Of a DNA stretch of 64,000 nt, positions 54,698 through 64,000 are shown in pieces (position 1 is the stretch's first letter; each line of letters opens with the position of its first letter). The translations under genes were made by a program, and so were the position numbers. This DNA is from Candidatus Omnitrophota bacterium. GTDB taxonomy: Bacteria; Hinthialibacterota; Hinthialibacteria; Hinthialibacterales; Hinthialibacteraceae. The notes under the pieces were generated by a model. The model saw only the letters and a list, made by a program, of their open reading frames with translations, made no database searches and was not told where the DNA came from. Location of the stretch: positions 17,568-81,567 of the forward strand of contig QZKN01000062.1 of the NCBI GenBank assembly GCA_003598175.1. The letters run 5' to 3'.

Positions 54698-57400
54698 TCA
54701 GATTTTTCCTTCTTCGACCAATTTGACCAGTTGTTTCTGGACGCTGGCGGGATTGGCGGAGTGGTGCTGAAACAGCCGTTTGTTGTTTTCCTGCGCATAA
54801 TTGGTGGTCTGAAGAATTCCCGGATCCGCCAGCGCATCCGTCGAAAGCGTCACGATGAGATCGGCTCGCTCCACCATTTCCGCGATGTCATCCTCCGTGG
54901 CATCGTCGAGATGGCCGTGCCATTCCGCCTGTCCGCCGAGTTCCTCCACGATGCGCAGATAATCCTGTTCGTGTTTTTCCTCGCCGCCCAAAAGCAGAAT
55001 CATCTCTTCATTGAACACTTTCTTCGGCTCGAATCCGTTGCCTTCATCGTGATCCAATTCACTGAGAACATCCAAATCCAGTTCTTCCAAATCAAAATCC
55101 AGCCCGTCGCCGAGATCGTCGATTTGTGATTCTTCTTCTTCGCTTAGATCGGATTCCTCGCCGATTTCTTCCTGCTCCATTTCTTCCGCTAAACTATCCA
55201 AATCGTCGGTGATATTAGCGCCGCTTTCCAGTTCGCCGATGTCCAGATCGTCCAGATCGATCTCGCCATCCTCGATTTCGCCGCTCAAGGCTTCTTCATC
55301 GTCTTCCCCCTCGATTTCTTCCTCTTCTCCGGCCAGATCGTCCAGATCGATTTCGTCCAGGCCGATATCTTCCGTTTCCTCTTCCCCGATTTCATCCATC
55401 GTTTCGCCAAGGCCTAAATCATCGAGAAGGTCCGTGTCCGAATCGTCTTCCTCCTCGGCTTCCCCATCTCCCAACTCTTCCGCCAGAGCGGCCACGAAAT
55501 CTTCCTCTTCTTCCGATTCCTCCTCCAATTCCGACAAGTCCGGAATGCTGTCCGGAATCGGCTCCAGTTCCTCCGTTTCGATATCGTCGAGAGAGATGGA
55601 TTCTTCGGCAATATCGCCCGTTAGATCTTCTTCAATAAACAATTCTTCGGAAATCTCTTCTTCCGGTTCGGATTCGATGATCGTTGTCTCTTCAACCGGC
55701 GGTATGGCGACGCCTTTTTGTTCCAGTTCGGTTAAACGCTCCTCCAATTCAAAGACTTTCTGTTGCAAGTCATCCAGGATGCTTTCCTTTTGCGAGGCAT
55801 ACGCTTGTATGTAATTCAGCAGTTTTTCATCCACCCACGGCGGCAAGCCCACCTGCAATTGCGGATTTTCCAGAACCGTTATGCCGGTTCCTTTTCCGGA
55901 AAATACGACGATTCCATTTTGCAGCAGGCGGGGATCGGGAACCAATTCCACCGATTCTCCATATATTTTCGATAAGGAGGCTTGTAAACTGACCGGGGAA
56001 ACCGAAACCGGCTGATGGAAATCGGCGGATGGCTCTTCCGGCTGTTGAACAGTGTACCGCGGTCCATGCAAGATCTTAATTCCGCAATGCTTGCCGACCA
56101 CCACAATCTTGTCGTCATTCGTCAAATTGGAATCCGTGACCAGCTCGACCGGCTCCTCGAAAACGCGCTCACATGCCCGCTTCAATGAAGAAAGAGCAAT
56201 TTCCACGCCGCCCAACGCAATGGACGTTTTCTCCATTTCGGAAGTCAGTTCGTGCAGTGCCGGTTGTTCCTGCGTCATCATATCCTGCGCCAACGTTTCC
56301 TCGATCTCTCGTTCCAACTCTTCCGGCAGTTCCTCTACAATATCCGGCACATTCCATGGCGTATCAACCGCCTCCGCATATTCGCCGGTTTCTGGTACCT
56401 CTTCTTCCGTGATTGCCGCAAACAGATCGTCGAGATTGTCCAATTCATGCTCGATCTCTATCTCCTCTTCATCTCCCTTATCTTCGTATTCTTGAACGGA
56501 AGTTGCCGCCGCCTGTTCGTCGTTTTCCGGGTCTGCGTACATCAGAGACTCTTCGTCCAATGCATCCTCTTCGTCCGTCAAGGAAGCGATCAAGGCCTCG
56601 ACATCTTCTTCGTCCTCGAATTCCTGGATCATTTCGGAATCATCAAAATCTTCTTTCATCAAATCATCGTTGGATTCATCCAACGGCAGTCCGATGGTTT
56701 CCTCCTCTTCTTCCATATCCTCAATGAGATCGGCAAACAGCCCATCGGAAGAATCCTCTTCATCCTCATCCGGCAATTCGGACAGCAGTTTTTCGAACTC
56801 GAGATCTTCATCGGGCAGTTCCAATCCTTCATCGAGGTCTTCCTTCTCTTCCTCTTCCAAATCGGTTTCGAGATCTTTGAGCACTTCATCCAAATCGATG
56901 TCGTCCAGGTCAACACATTCCAACGACTCTTCCGAAGAAACGTGATGAACCGGCTCGACAACCTGATCCTCCTCTTCGGAAAATTCCGGAAATTCCACCT
57001 CTTCTTCCGCCATGAGAAACTCAGTGGGGTCTTCGACGGCTTCCGTCTTCGAATTTGAGAAATGATGGGCAATATCGCTCGCCAAAGAACGCGCCCCCAT
57101 CCGCTGATCACGTAACAAGGCCCATAAAATCATCCCTAACATGGGCCCGGACGATAGAAATTCGGGAGAAAGGCTGTTTCTCAATTCCTTTAACGGCATG
57201 GATTGGATTTTGTTGCGTTGCAGCCGTGATTCCTCATCCAACGCGTTCGATATCTCGACGCCCGCTTCGTCTTCGCACAAAATCGCTTCGATGGCGGATT
57301 CATAAGGGTCGCTCCCATCCTGATCCGCGGACAGGAAGCGTTGGAGTTGTGCCGGAGAAAAACAATTCTTTAAGACTAACCGAATTTCGCTGGTTTCCAT
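54698..57400 (-). CDS. Very acidic repeat-rich protein with C-terminal DUF2325 domain
   Basis: About 900 residues. A conserved N-terminal segment (SEIRLVLKNCFSPAQLQRFL, residues 3-22) is followed by a Glu/Asp/Leu-rich, mostly disordered stretch of about 280 residues. The middle contains two related units, VELVTDSNLTNDDKIVVVG-CGIKILHGP and VELVPDPRLLQNGIVVFSG-GTGITVLENP, then a short coiled coil, and another acidic stretch. The last 100 residues match DUF2325: EEMILLLGGEEKHEQDYLR, then LIVTLSTDALADPGIL and a final KLVEEGKI. No signal peptide, so cytoplasmic. Role unknown; DUF2325 may bind nucleotide or act in redox/regulatory roles. Start at ATG 57400. Confidence 0.75.
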   Translation of the reverse strand: METSEIRLVLKNCFSPAQLQRFLSADQDGSDPYESAIEAILCEDEAGVEISNALDEESRLQRNKIQSMPLKELRNSLSPEFLSSGPMLGMILWALLRDQRMGARSLASDIAHHFSNSKTEAVEDPTEFLMAEEEVEFPEFSEEEDQVVEPVHHVSSEESLECVDLDDIDLDEVLKDLETDLEEEEKEDLDEGLELPDEDLEFEKLLSELPDEDEEDSSDGLFADLIEDMEEEEETIGLPLDESNDDLMKEDFDDSEMIQEFEDEEDVEALIASLTDEEDALDEESLMYADPENDEQAAATSVQEYEDKGDEEEIEIEHELDNLDDLFAAITEEEVPETGEYAEAVDTPWNVPDIVEELPEELEREIEETLAQDMMTQEQPALHELTSEMEKTSIALGGVEIALSSLKRACERVFEEPVELVTDSNLTNDDKIVVVGKHCGIKILHGPRYTVQQPEEPSADFHQPVSVSPVSLQASLSKIYGESVELVPDPRLLQNGIVVFSGKGTGITVLENPQLQVGLPPWVDEKLLNYIQAYASQKESILDDLQQKVFELEERLTELEQKGVAIPPVEETTIIESEPEEEISEELFIEEDLTGDIAEESISLDDIETEELEPIPDSIPDLSELEEESEEEEDFVAALAEELGDGEAEEEDDSDTDLLDDLGLGETMDEIGEEETEDIGLDEIDLDDLAGEEEEIEGEDDEEALSGEIEDGEIDLDDLDIGELESGANITDDLDSLAEEMEQEEIGEESDLSEEEESQIDDLGDGLDFDLEELDLDVLSELDHDEGNGFEPKKVFNEEMILLLGGEEKHEQDYLRIVEELGGQAEWHGHLDDATEDDIAEMVERADLIVTLSTDALADPGILQTTNYAQENNKRLFQHHSANPASVQKQLVKLVEEGKI

Positions 57401-57423
57401 CGTTGGAAAACTGCCTTTCTCCC

Positions 57424-57954
57424 TCAACGCATTTCAGTATCATTCATCGTGGAATCGGAATCCGAACGCCGATTCGAACCGACCTGCGTCAATTCGATGA
57501 TTTTCGGATGGGAAAGGACGATGATGGCGCCGACCTGCATGGCATTCAACGTGATAAACCAGCCGGATTGCCGCATGGTCTGCGCATGGAAATACGCGCA
57601 CCACACCAAATGCGTCACGGTCGCCATCATATCGAATCCCAACAAACCGCGCAAACTCTTGCGCGCCCATTCCTGAAAATGCAAAACCCCGATAGAAGAA
57701 AAAATGACTCCGTTCCACAATAGTATATTATAAAAGTTCAACCCAAGAAATACAGACGGTTCCGCCGCCACGTCCTGAAAAACTTTTCCCCATTCCTGAT
57801 TCGCGGCCGGCTCCAGCTTCCCCGCCACATACGCCCAATAGGAGGAAAGCAGAAAAAATGACTCCAACACGTTGATGGCCGCGATAAAAAAACAAACCAC
57901 CGTCGCCAGCCGAAGAACGAGAGTTCGTTCGAGGAAATCTTCTTTTGACTCCAT
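57424..57954 (-). CDS. Integral membrane protein of unknown function
   Basis: 176 residues with four predicted helices: TLVLRLATVVCFFIAAINVL (residues 10-29), FLGLNFYNILLWNGVIFSSIG, MMATVTHLVWCAYFHAQTM and WFITLNAMQVGAIIVLS. No family recognised. Start at ATG 57954 has AAAGGA about 8 bases ahead; a start at 58041 would add 29 residues without a ribosome site. It lies 24 bases upstream of the acidic DUF2325 gene, so they share a transcript and perhaps a function. Confidence 0.65.
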   Translation of the reverse strand: MESKEDFLERTLVLRLATVVCFFIAAINVLESFFLLSSYWAYVAGKLEPAANQEWGKVFQDVAAEPSVFLGLNFYNILLWNGVIFSSIGVLHFQEWARKSLRGLLGFDMMATVTHLVWCAYFHAQTMRQSGWFITLNAMQVGAIIVLSHPKIIELTQVGSNRRSDSDSTMNDTEMR

Positions 57955-58114
57955 ATTCCATTCCTTTGCGAGCCGGTTTGCACAATCGCGTACACATTGT
58001 ACCAACTCACAAATGAATTCCAACCGATTCCCCGATTCCATTTGCGTTTCATTTTTAAAACAGAAACGGGAAGTTTCCGGATTAAACCAATGGGGCTTCC
58101 TCCATGATTATCCC

Positions 58115-58203
58115 CTGGAAGCCGGCGGGATGTCGGCGCTACTCACTGGTAACGCCGCCGTCTCGGCAGCATTTCCGTATAAGTCGGCGGGATGCCGACG
58201 GCA
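58115..58203. repeat. Palindromic repeat, family T
   Basis: Contains two units of GTCGGCGGGATGCCGAC type: CCGGCGGGATGTCGGCG at 58122 and GTCGGCGGGATGCCGACG at 58183, with GGTAACGCCGCCG between. It lies in the 447-base space between divergent genes. The rest of the space (58204-58401) has no gene. Confidence 0.65.
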
Positions 58204-58401
58204 CAAATCATACGCGAAATCAAATCATCTGAATAGTACACAAACCTTCCCGCTCTCCCATTTGTTCCAAAAATGAGATGTCTGCTTTTTCAATCGAAGA
58301 TTTCACCCTTTCTCGTTTTCGGCAGATTCGGTACAATACCTGAACCAAATGATCAGGAAAAACTCGTTTCTTTAGAAAAATTAGGATGTAAGGAAGTATC
58401 C

Positions 58402-59070
58402 ATGCGGCGGATGAAACATGAGGAACGCCCAAAAATCGGCCTGGCGATCACCGGCGCCAGCGGATTCATCTACGGACTGCGTCTGTTGCGGGAGCTCATC
58501 CGCCGCAACGTGATTGTGCATCTCACGATCAGTCCCAACGCCAGACATATCGCCAAATTGGAGATGGGAATCGATATCGATCTGGAAACCGGCCGCATCG
58601 AGGGTCTCGGCGAACGCTTTTTCGAATGGGTGATTTATCACCACTACTCTCATGTCGGCGCCGCCCCCGCATCCGGCTCCTACGACATCCGCGCCGTCGC
58701 CGTCGTCCCCTGCAGCATGAGCGCGCTTTCGCGGATCGCGACCGGCGTGTCGGAAAATTTGGTCGGCCGCATGGCCGACGTGGCGCTGAAGGAACGTCGT
58801 CCGTTGATCCTGGTTCCCCGCGAAACCCCTTACAATGCCATTCATCTGAAAAACATGTATACCCTCGCAAAAGCGGGCGCGGTCATCCTGCCCGCCAGTC
58901 CCGGTTTTTACCATCATCCGCAAACCATCGACGACCTGGTCGACTTCGTGGTGTCCCGCATTCTGCAACATTTGGGCTTTGACGGCCAAAATCTGATTCA
59001 AGGCGGCTGGGGCGAGATCGACGCGCTGGCGACGAGAACCCATCTGTGCACGGAGAGCCATGATTCTTGA
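58402..59070 (+). CDS. ubiX: UbiX-like flavin prenyltransferase
   Basis: 222 residues. UbiX prenylates FMN to make the cofactor of UbiD decarboxylases. Signature blocks: LAITGASGFIYGLRLL near residue 13, VVPCSMSALSRIATGVSENL near 102 and ALKERRPLILVPRETPYNAIHL near 130. Start at ATG 58402 with AAGGAAG ahead; longer in-frame starts add 43 non-family residues. The stop overlaps the ubiA-type gene by 11 bases, an arrangement seen in quinone pathways (futalosine menaquinone genes often pair these). No ubiD/mqnL is in this window. Confidence 0.9.
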   Translation: MRRMKHEERPKIGLAITGASGFIYGLRLLRELIRRNVIVHLTISPNARHIAKLEMGIDIDLETGRIEGLGERFFEWVIYHHYSHVGAAPASGSYDIRAVAVVPCSMSALSRIATGVSENLVGRMADVALKERRPLILVPRETPYNAIHLKNMYTLAKAGAVILPASPGFYHHPQTIDDLVDFVVSRILQHLGFDGQNLIQGGWGEIDALATRTHLCTESHDS

Positions 59071-59914
59071 TCGGCTGCGCAATTATTTAGGCCTGGTTCG
59101 CTTCGCCCACACCATTTTTGCGCTTCCCTTCGCTTTCATGAGCGCGTTGGTGGCCGCCAATGGCATCCCCTCGACTCGCACACTCGGTTGGATTCTCTTC
59201 TGTATGGTTACGGCGCGCACCAGCGCCATGACCTTCAACCGCATCGCCGACCGCGAACTGGACCGCGCGAATCCCCGCACCCAAACCCGCCACCTCCCTG
59301 CCGGTCATGTCAGTTTAACGGAAGCGATCATGCTTTGGTTGTTTTCTTCGACTCTTTTCGTCTTCGGCGCATGGATGCTCAATCCGCTGTGCTTCGCACT
59401 CTCCTTCCCTACCCTGGTTATCATCTGCGGGTATTCCTATTTCAAACGCTTTTCCTCTTTCTCCCACTTCGTGCTCGGCCTCTCTCTCGCCATTGCGCCC
59501 GTCGGCGCCTGGATCGCCGTAACCGGCCGTTTTTCGTGGGAACCGTTGTTGCTGGCGGCCGGCGTACTCTTGTGGGTAGCCGGTTTCGACGTCATCTATG
59601 CGCTGATGGACGAGGAATTCGACAAAAAAACCGGCCTGCACTCACTCGTTGTCCGCTACGGAAAACACAAAGCCCTTAAACTCGCATTCACGGTCCATTG
59701 CCTGAGCGTCATCATGATCGCCCTCTTCGGCTGGGCCGTAAACTTGGGCTGGATCTTCTTCCTCGGAGCCGCCGGCTTCGCCGCTTTGGTTTTCTACGAG
59801 CATTCCCTCGTCTCGCCGGATGACATTTCGCGGGCCAATATCGCCTTTTTCCATGTGAATGGGGTGATTAGTATTGGTCTTTTCATTTTTACTGCGGTGG
59901 ATCTGATCATTTAA
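59060..59914 (+). CDS. UbiA-family prenyltransferase (UbiA/MqnP-like)
   Basis: 284 residues with eight or nine membrane helices. The first aspartate-rich motif is FNRIADRELDRANPRT near residue 57 (NxxxDxxxD) and the second DVIYALMDEEFDKKTGL near 178. These bind the Mg-diphosphate of the isoprenoid donor. Adjacent ubiX suggests a quinone route; MqnP of the futalosine pathway or UbiA of ubiquinone synthesis are alternatives and the sequence alone does not decide. The start ATG lies inside the ubiX end. Confidence 0.88.
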   Translation: MILDRLRNYLGLVRFAHTIFALPFAFMSALVAANGIPSTRTLGWILFCMVTARTSAMTFNRIADRELDRANPRTQTRHLPAGHVSLTEAIMLWLFSSTLFVFGAWMLNPLCFALSFPTLVIICGYSYFKRFSSFSHFVLGLSLAIAPVGAWIAVTGRFSWEPLLLAAGVLLWVAGFDVIYALMDEEFDKKTGLHSLVVRYGKHKALKLAFTVHCLSVIMIALFGWAVNLGWIFFLGAAGFAALVFYEHSLVSPDDISRANIAFFHVNGVISIGLFIFTAVDLII

Positions 59915-59930
59915 TCGGTTATAACCGATT
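59913..59930. promoter_or_regulatory. Perfect 18-base palindrome overlapping the ubiA stop
   Basis: AATCGGTTATAACCGATT, self-complementary throughout. It overlaps the TAA stop at 59912-59914. No T-run follows, so it is not a classical terminator; it may be an operator or an RNA hairpin. Confidence 0.5.
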
Positions 59931-60563
59931 GCTCAACAGATCGAAAAATATAAGATATTTACGCGCAGATAAAGTTGGTTGATGCTGTGTAATGTTTACG
60001 GCTACATGAGTACAATTCTTGTAACATTCAAGGACACAAGCAAAAATCCAGACAAAAGATTGTAAAATAGTGGCGCAGGCATTCTGTTTGCTAATAGTAA
60101 GCGGTTAATCTCCCCTGTTTCTGTATATTGGAGGGTTACAACCGTCTTTTCGCCGTACCTCCGTTCTAATAGTAAAGAAAATCAATCGAATCAAGGAATC
60201 ATCGATTCATTCATCGCCTAAACCCTTGACATAACTCATTTTATGTTGAATGACCGTTTCTTTTAAGAATCTTTTTTGTTGACTGCATTCAATATTGGCA
60301 TAATTCATGCTCTCAAATAAGTCAAATGGACAAGAAAGCAAACGAATAGTTACATCTAATTACTATAAATTATCATGTGAGTATACTGATAAAATGCGTC
60401 GTGCGGTGTTGTTCGCAAAACGGAAATAAGGTGTTCGAAACAGTCTCTATGTTCCTGATGCTCGATTGAAATGGTCTCTCCGACCGATCGTGTGAACTGG
60501 AATCGGTGTTTGAAGCATCGGTTTAAGAACTAAGTAACCACTTTTCAACGAAGGAGAATAATC
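59931..60563. other. Gene-free leader region of the chemoreceptor
   Basis: About 630 bases without a supportable gene. It holds CTAATAGTAA at 60091-60100 and again at 60166-60175, flanking a GGAGG/CCTCC hairpin; a promoter-like TTGACT-16-TAATTC at 60279-60306; and TTGACA near 60235 without a good -10. The long leader of the chemoreceptor may be regulatory, but no known riboswitch was recognised. Confidence 0.45.
60279..60306 (+). promoter_or_regulatory. Possible promoter of the chemoreceptor gene
   Basis: TTGACT (60279-60284), 16 bases, TAATTC (60301-60306), giving a leader of about 250 bases. Confidence 0.4.
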
Positions 60564-62705
60564 ATGACCTTTAAGACCGTAAAGACAAAAATCGTATTGC
60601 TGAACGTCGTTGCCGTATTAATGACCGTTGTGACGCTTGTCATCGTGGTCTTGGTTCAAAAAGGCGGCTTGAGAGACAAAGTCAACATCGAACTGGATCA
60701 ACTGGGAAGGGAAGAAACGGCCAAAATTGCGAAAGATGTGTATTTGATGTGTCGCACCCAGCACGAAACATTGATGCAAAAGTTACACGGAGATATCAAT
60801 GTGGCGCGCGACCGGTTGCAAACGGCGGGAGATATCTCTTTCGCGGAAGAAAAAATTACCTGGAATGCGATCAACCAATATTCCAAAAATTCCAGCCAGG
60901 TTCAACTTTCCAAAATGATGGTGGGAGATCAATGGTTGGGACAAAATTACGATTCCAAGACCTCCTCTTTGATTGTCGATGAGGTGAAAAAATTGGTGGG
61001 GGGAACCTGCACCATCTTTCAGCGCATGAACAGCGCCGGCGATATGCTGCGGGTATGCACGAACGTACAAAGCGCGGACGGTTCGCGGGCGATCGGCACG
61101 TATATTCCCGCCGTCAATCCCGACGGCAAGACCAATCCGGTGATCGCGTCTGTTTTGAAAGGGGAAGCCTACTACGGCCAGGCGTTCGTGGTAAACGCCA
61201 TGTACCTTGCGGGATATGAACCGATTTTCAATTCCGCCCGGGAGGTGATCGGCATTCTTTACGTGGGCGTTCCGCAAGACGAAGAATTAAACCTGCGCAA
61301 AGGGATAATGGACATCATCGTGGGGAAAACCGGATATGTGTTTGTTCTCGGCGGCAAGGGAGATGCGCGAGGAAATTACATCATTTCGATGGGCGGCGTT
61401 CGCGATGGGGAAAACATTTGGAGTGCGAAAGATACCGATGGCAATTTATTCATCCAGGAATTGATCCAAAAAGGTTTGAAAACGCAGGACGGCGCCGCTG
61501 ATTTCGTGCGATATCCGTGGCAAAACGAAGGCGAATCGTTCGCGCGAATGAAAGTCACCGCCGTGACGTACTTCGAGCCGTGGGATTGGATCATCGGCGC
61601 GGGTACGTATGTCGACGATTATAGAGACGCCCAACTGCGAATCGACGAGGCGTTAAATAACATCGTATTCATCACCTGCATCGCCGGTTTGTTGTTGTTC
61701 GCCATTTTTGCGGTATTGTCATACATTTCCGGAACCCGAATCGCGAATCCCCTGCAATCGTCCGCGAGTTTCGCCCAAATGGTTGCCGAGGGAGATTTGA
61801 CCCAGCGAATTCAGGTTCGGTCCAAAGATGAAGTGGGTGTTTTGACCACTGCGCTGAATCAAATGGTAGAAAAAACTTCAGAAATGATCAAGGGTATTCA
61901 ACAATCCGCCGAACAGGTCGCGTCCAGCTCGGAAGAATTGTCGGCGTCCTCACAAAATTTGGCGAATAGCGCCACGGAACAGGCCGCCCATCTCGAGGAA
62001 ACTTCCGCGTCAATCGAGCAACTCGGCAGTTCCATCCGACAAAATTCGGAGAATGCCAAAAAGACGAATGAAGTGACGGTCAAGGCGGCAAAAGAAGCCG
62101 AAAGCGGCGGGCAGGCGGTGTTGGAAACGGTGAAAGCGATGAAGAAAATCGCCGATCAAATAACGGTGATCGATGAAATCGCCGATCAGACCAATCTGCT
62201 GGCGCTGAACGCCGCTATCGAAGCGGCTCGTGCGGGAGAAATGGGTAAAGGATTCGCCGTGGTGGCGGTGGAAGTGCGCAAACTCGCGGAACGCAGCCAA
62301 CAGGCCGCGAAAGAGATCAGCACCCTGGCGAAAAACAGCGTGGTTCAGGCCGAGGATGCAGGCAATTTGATTCAGCAAGTGGTTCCGGAGATTCAAAATG
62401 CATCCAAATTGATGGAAGAAATCTCTTCCGCCTGCGCCGAACAGACTCGCGGCGCTACACAGATTCGCGAAACCGTGACTCAACTCGATCAGGTGACCCA
62501 ACAAAATTCCGCCACCAGCGAAGAATCCGCTTCCGCGAGCGAAGAATTGGCCGCCCAGGCGCAGATGTTGCAGGAAATGGTCAGCCATTTCAAGATCAAC
62601 GAAAAGCTGGATTATTCGAAGCCCAGAGAAGAACAGCGAATTCAAACGCAAGTCGTATCACGCAAACAGATTCCCGCTCCGTCCGAATGGAAGGACTTTT
62701 CCTGA
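60564..62705 (+). CDS. Methyl-accepting chemotaxis protein with periplasmic Cache domain
   Basis: 713 residues. Transmembrane helices at about 9-31 and 368-392 flank a periplasmic double-Cache (Cache_3/Cache_2-like) ligand domain with the family [12 protein letters not shown] end. HAMP follows ([12 protein letters not shown]), then a long signalling coiled coil with the conserved hairpin tip [19 protein letters not shown] near 545. The C-terminus ends EWKDFS, fitting the aromatic-x-x-aromatic CheR/CheB tether pentapeptide after a flexible linker. AAGGAG lies 7 bases before ATG. No other chemotaxis genes adjoin it; ligand unknown. Confidence 0.93.
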   Translation: MTFKTVKTKIVLLNVVAVLMTVVTLVIVVLVQKGGLRDKVNIELDQLGREETAKIAKDVYLMCRTQHETLMQKLHGDINVARDRLQTAGDISFAEEKITWNAINQYSKNSSQVQLSKMMVGDQWLGQNYDSKTSSLIVDEVKKLVGGTCTIFQRMNSAGDMLRVCTNVQSADGSRAIGTYIPAVNPDGKTNPVIASVLKGEAYYGQAFVVNAMYLAGYEPIFNSAREVIGILYVGVPQDEELNLRKGIMDIIVGKTGYVFVLGGKGDARGNYIISMGGVRDGENIWSAKDTDGNLFIQELIQKGLKTQDGAADFVRYPWQNEGESFARMKVTAVTYFEPWDWIIGAGTYVDDYRDAQLRIDEALNNIVFITCIAGLLLFAIFAVLSYISGTRIANPLQSSASFAQMVAEGDLTQRIQVRSKDEVGVLTTALNQMVEKTSEMIKGIQQSAEQVASSSEELSASSQNLANSATEQAAHLEETSASIEQLGSSIRQNSENAKKTNEVTVKAAKEAESGGQAVLETVKAMKKIADQITVIDEIADQTNLLALNAAIEAARAGEMGKGFAVVAVEVRKLAERSQQAAKEISTLAKNSVVQAEDAGNLIQQVVPEIQNASKLMEEISSACAEQTRGATQIRETVTQLDQVTQQNSATSEESASASEELAAQAQMLQEMVSHFKINEKLDYSKPREEQRIQTQVVSRKQIPAPSEWKDFS

Positions 62706-62730
62706 GTCATAGGCTGAGATGTAGTTTGTT

Positions 62731-63216
62731 TTATTCCTCTGTGATGAACCGATTAAGGGTAAACAGAGCATCCAGCGACCACGCGCCCGCTCCCACGATA
62801 ATCAGATACAGCGAGCACAGCCACATACAGAAATCCGTCCGCGCCTCGTGAGCCATGCTCCAAAAACCGTAATGGGATAGTTGCTTGAGAGAAAATATCC
62901 AAAATTCATGCCCCAAAAGGATCGGAATTTTAGTTGAAACAATGGCCACGGAAATGTTGATGAGGAGAAGTAGCGCCGCCGGACGAGTGAAAAGACCCAG
63001 GAGAACCAACGTCCCGCAAACGATTTCGATGAATCCGACGAACGGCCCCATGATTTCCGGCGCGGGGATGCCGATGCGAGTGAATCGCCCGCTTCCCAAC
63101 GCCTCCGCAAACAGGAATTTTTGTATGCCTTCCGATAAAAACACCGCTCCGACCAGAATCCGGATCAATACCGTCGCCGCTGGAGCTTCGGTTTTTTGAA
63201 CAGTATCCAACCACAT
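62731..63216 (-). CDS. DoxX-family membrane protein
   Basis: 161 residues with four membrane helices. The first carries LIRILVGAVFLSEGIQKFLF (residues 17-36), the typical DoxX start; FVGFIEIVCGTLVLLGLFTR near 58 is the second conserved helix. Family members are linked to quinol or redox processes, often without proven function. Convergent with the chemoreceptor gene, 26 bases apart; no ribosome site stands out before the ATG. Confidence 0.85.
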   Translation of the reverse strand: MWLDTVQKTEAPAATVLIRILVGAVFLSEGIQKFLFAEALGSGRFTRIGIPAPEIMGPFVGFIEIVCGTLVLLGLFTRPAALLLLINISVAIVSTKIPILLGHEFWIFSLKQLSHYGFWSMAHEARTDFCMWLCSLYLIIVGAGAWSLDALFTLNRFITEE

Positions 63217-63302
63217 TTTGCACCACCAACTGAATTGTCGACGTCGAACAAGAAAGAGACTTTCTCATCGCCACATCCCCGTTTGCCCGATGGATATATG
63301 CA

Positions 63303-64000
63303 TTAAAAATATAATTTTACATATTTATTTTTAAGATAGTTTAAATAAGCGTCGCAGCCCACTTCCTTCCCGCTGATGTCGCGGATCAGTTCGGGCGCGG
63401 TTATTCGCCGTCCCACTTCGTGCACGTGTTTGCGCAGCCATTGTAGCAGCGATTCGAACCGGCCGTTTTCGATTTGCGTCCACAAATCGGGTAAATCCTG
63501 TTCCATCCGCTCGAACATTTGTGCGGCGTAGAGATTGCCAAGCGTGTAGGTGGGGAAATAGCCCATGCTGCCGTGCGACCAGTGAATATCCTGCAGGCAG
63601 CCTTGCGAGTCGTTCGGCACGACAAGGCCGAGGTACTTCTTAACTTTTGCATTCCACAGTTCCGGAATATCCGCAACGTTCAGGTTTCCTTCGATCAAGG
63701 CCGTTTCGATCTCGAACCGCAGGATGATGTGCAGGTTGTAGGTGCATTCGTCCGCTTCGACGCGAATGAAGGATGGCCGGACGCGATTGATGGCGGCATA
63801 GACTTGTTCCGCCGTGATCGAATCGAGTTGCCCTGGATAGTGTTCACGCAAAAGCGGCGTGTAGTGTTTCCAAAACGGGAGACTTCTGCCGATCATGTTT
63901 TCCCACATGCGCGATTGCGATTCGTGGATCCCCAGCGAGATCGCCTCCGCCAACACCGTGCGGCGGTCTTGCGGGCGAAATCCCTGCTCGTACAGCGCGT
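63303..64000 (-). CDS. Carboxypeptidase Taq (M32) metallopeptidase, 5' end outside window
   Basis: About 232 C-terminal residues; the frame stays open to the window edge, so the start and the HExxH zinc site lie beyond. The segment ALYEQGFRP then LGIHESQSRMWENMIGRSLPFW is the M32 signature; the Glu in HESQ is the third zinc ligand. The stretch SFIRVEADECTYNLHIILRFE and, later, QDIHWSHGSMGYFPTYTLGNLYAAQ are also characteristic. A cytoplasmic carboxypeptidase of broad specificity. Confidence 0.95.
   Translation of the reverse strand, partial: ALYEQGFRPQDRRTVLAEAISLGIHESQSRMWENMIGRSLPFWKHYTPLLREHYPGQLDSITAEQVYAAINRVRPSFIRVEADECTYNLHIILRFEIETALIEGNLNVADIPELWNAKVKKYLGLVVPNDSQGCLQDIHWSHGSMGYFPTYTLGNLYAAQMFERMEQDLPDLWTQIENGRFESLLQWLRKHVHEVGRRITAPELIRDISGKEVGCDAYLNYLKNKYVKLYF

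Noticed and set aside
55209..55814. Long plus-strand Ser-rich frame opposite the acidic gene
   Set aside because: It is the complement of Glu/Asp codon runs (GAA/GAG/GAT give TTC/CTC/ATC/TCC), a typical shadow of an acidic protein.
59931..60563. c-di-GMP or other known riboswitch in the chemoreceptor leader
   Set aside because: Only a short GGAGG/CCTCC hairpin and a CTAATAGTAA direct repeat are present; no known aptamer core was found.

Overview
The window comes from a Gram-negative bacterium, probably uncultured. Lipoprotein and TolC/HlyD/MacB-type envelope genes, an OmpA-like lipoprotein, a chemoreceptor, an NDH-1 cluster and a transcription-start-competent sigma70 promoter set support this. 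A class of prepilin-like protein with an FTLVELL start, many exported enzymes and families of text-like intergenic palindromes resemble genomes of Planctomycetes-, Hydrogenedentes- or Sumerlaeota-like lineages. That placement is inference; there is no rRNA or tRNA here to settle it. Both ends cut genes: a glycoside hydrolase-like gene on the left and an M32 carboxypeptidase on the right.

Layout. 1-3.8 kb holds the truncated exported GH101/GH129-like enzyme, a repeat-rich gap and a VapBC pair. 3.8-8.4 kb is a minus-strand nuoABCD block followed by an exported protein of unknown function, with palindromic repeats inserted between nuo genes. 8.7-13.1 kb has a small membrane protein, a glycosyltransferase and a large RecA/KaiC-like plus PEP-synthase-like fusion. 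13.2-16.1 kb is a divergent nrpR/gdhA pair with an operator-like dyad on the gdhA promoter. 16.1-19.2 kb is a single-chain restriction-modification enzyme. 19.4-23.0 kb has three exported minus-strand proteins (phosphoesterase, CinA-like, nucleoside hydrolase-like). 23.1-26.4 kb is a cobalamin-riboswitch-controlled set: a two-repeat exported protein, a seven-repeat beta-propeller protein and a prepilin-like protein. 26.5-30.2 kb has an AAA15 ATPase, a HicB-like antitoxin, a glycosyltransferase and an unknown gene.

30.2-33.9 kb is a tight operon of two NifX/NifB-like proteins, a glycine-rich zinc-ribbon protein, two ferredoxin-bearing MinD-type ATPases and a metallo-beta-lactamase-fold protein, reminiscent of the Desulfovibrio orange-protein (Orp) clusters. 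33.9-37.1 kb has a small HExxH protein and aconitase. 37.7-44.4 kb is a Spy-like protein followed by a TolC/HlyD/MacB-type exporter. 44.5-49.9 kb has an ACT-domain/UPF0210 pair, a CE7-type esterase and a VWA-OmpA lipoprotein. 50.3-54.7 kb has a hybrid sensor kinase and two paralogous amidohydrolases, one apparently without metal ligands. 54.7-58 kb has a very acidic DUF2325 protein and a membrane protein. 58.4-59.9 kb is a ubiX/ubiA-type quinone pair. 60.5-64 kb has a chemoreceptor, a DoxX protein and the partial peptidase.

The most interesting unit is the cobalamin-riboswitch set at 23.1-25.7 kb. It controls secreted proteins rather than a transporter or a biosynthetic enzyme, and one of them is a propeller. 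Beta-propeller (BtuG) and transcobalamin-like folds are both known to bind B12, so an extracellular corrinoid-capture system is a testable hypothesis. No tRNA, rRNA, CRISPR array or insertion sequence was recognised.
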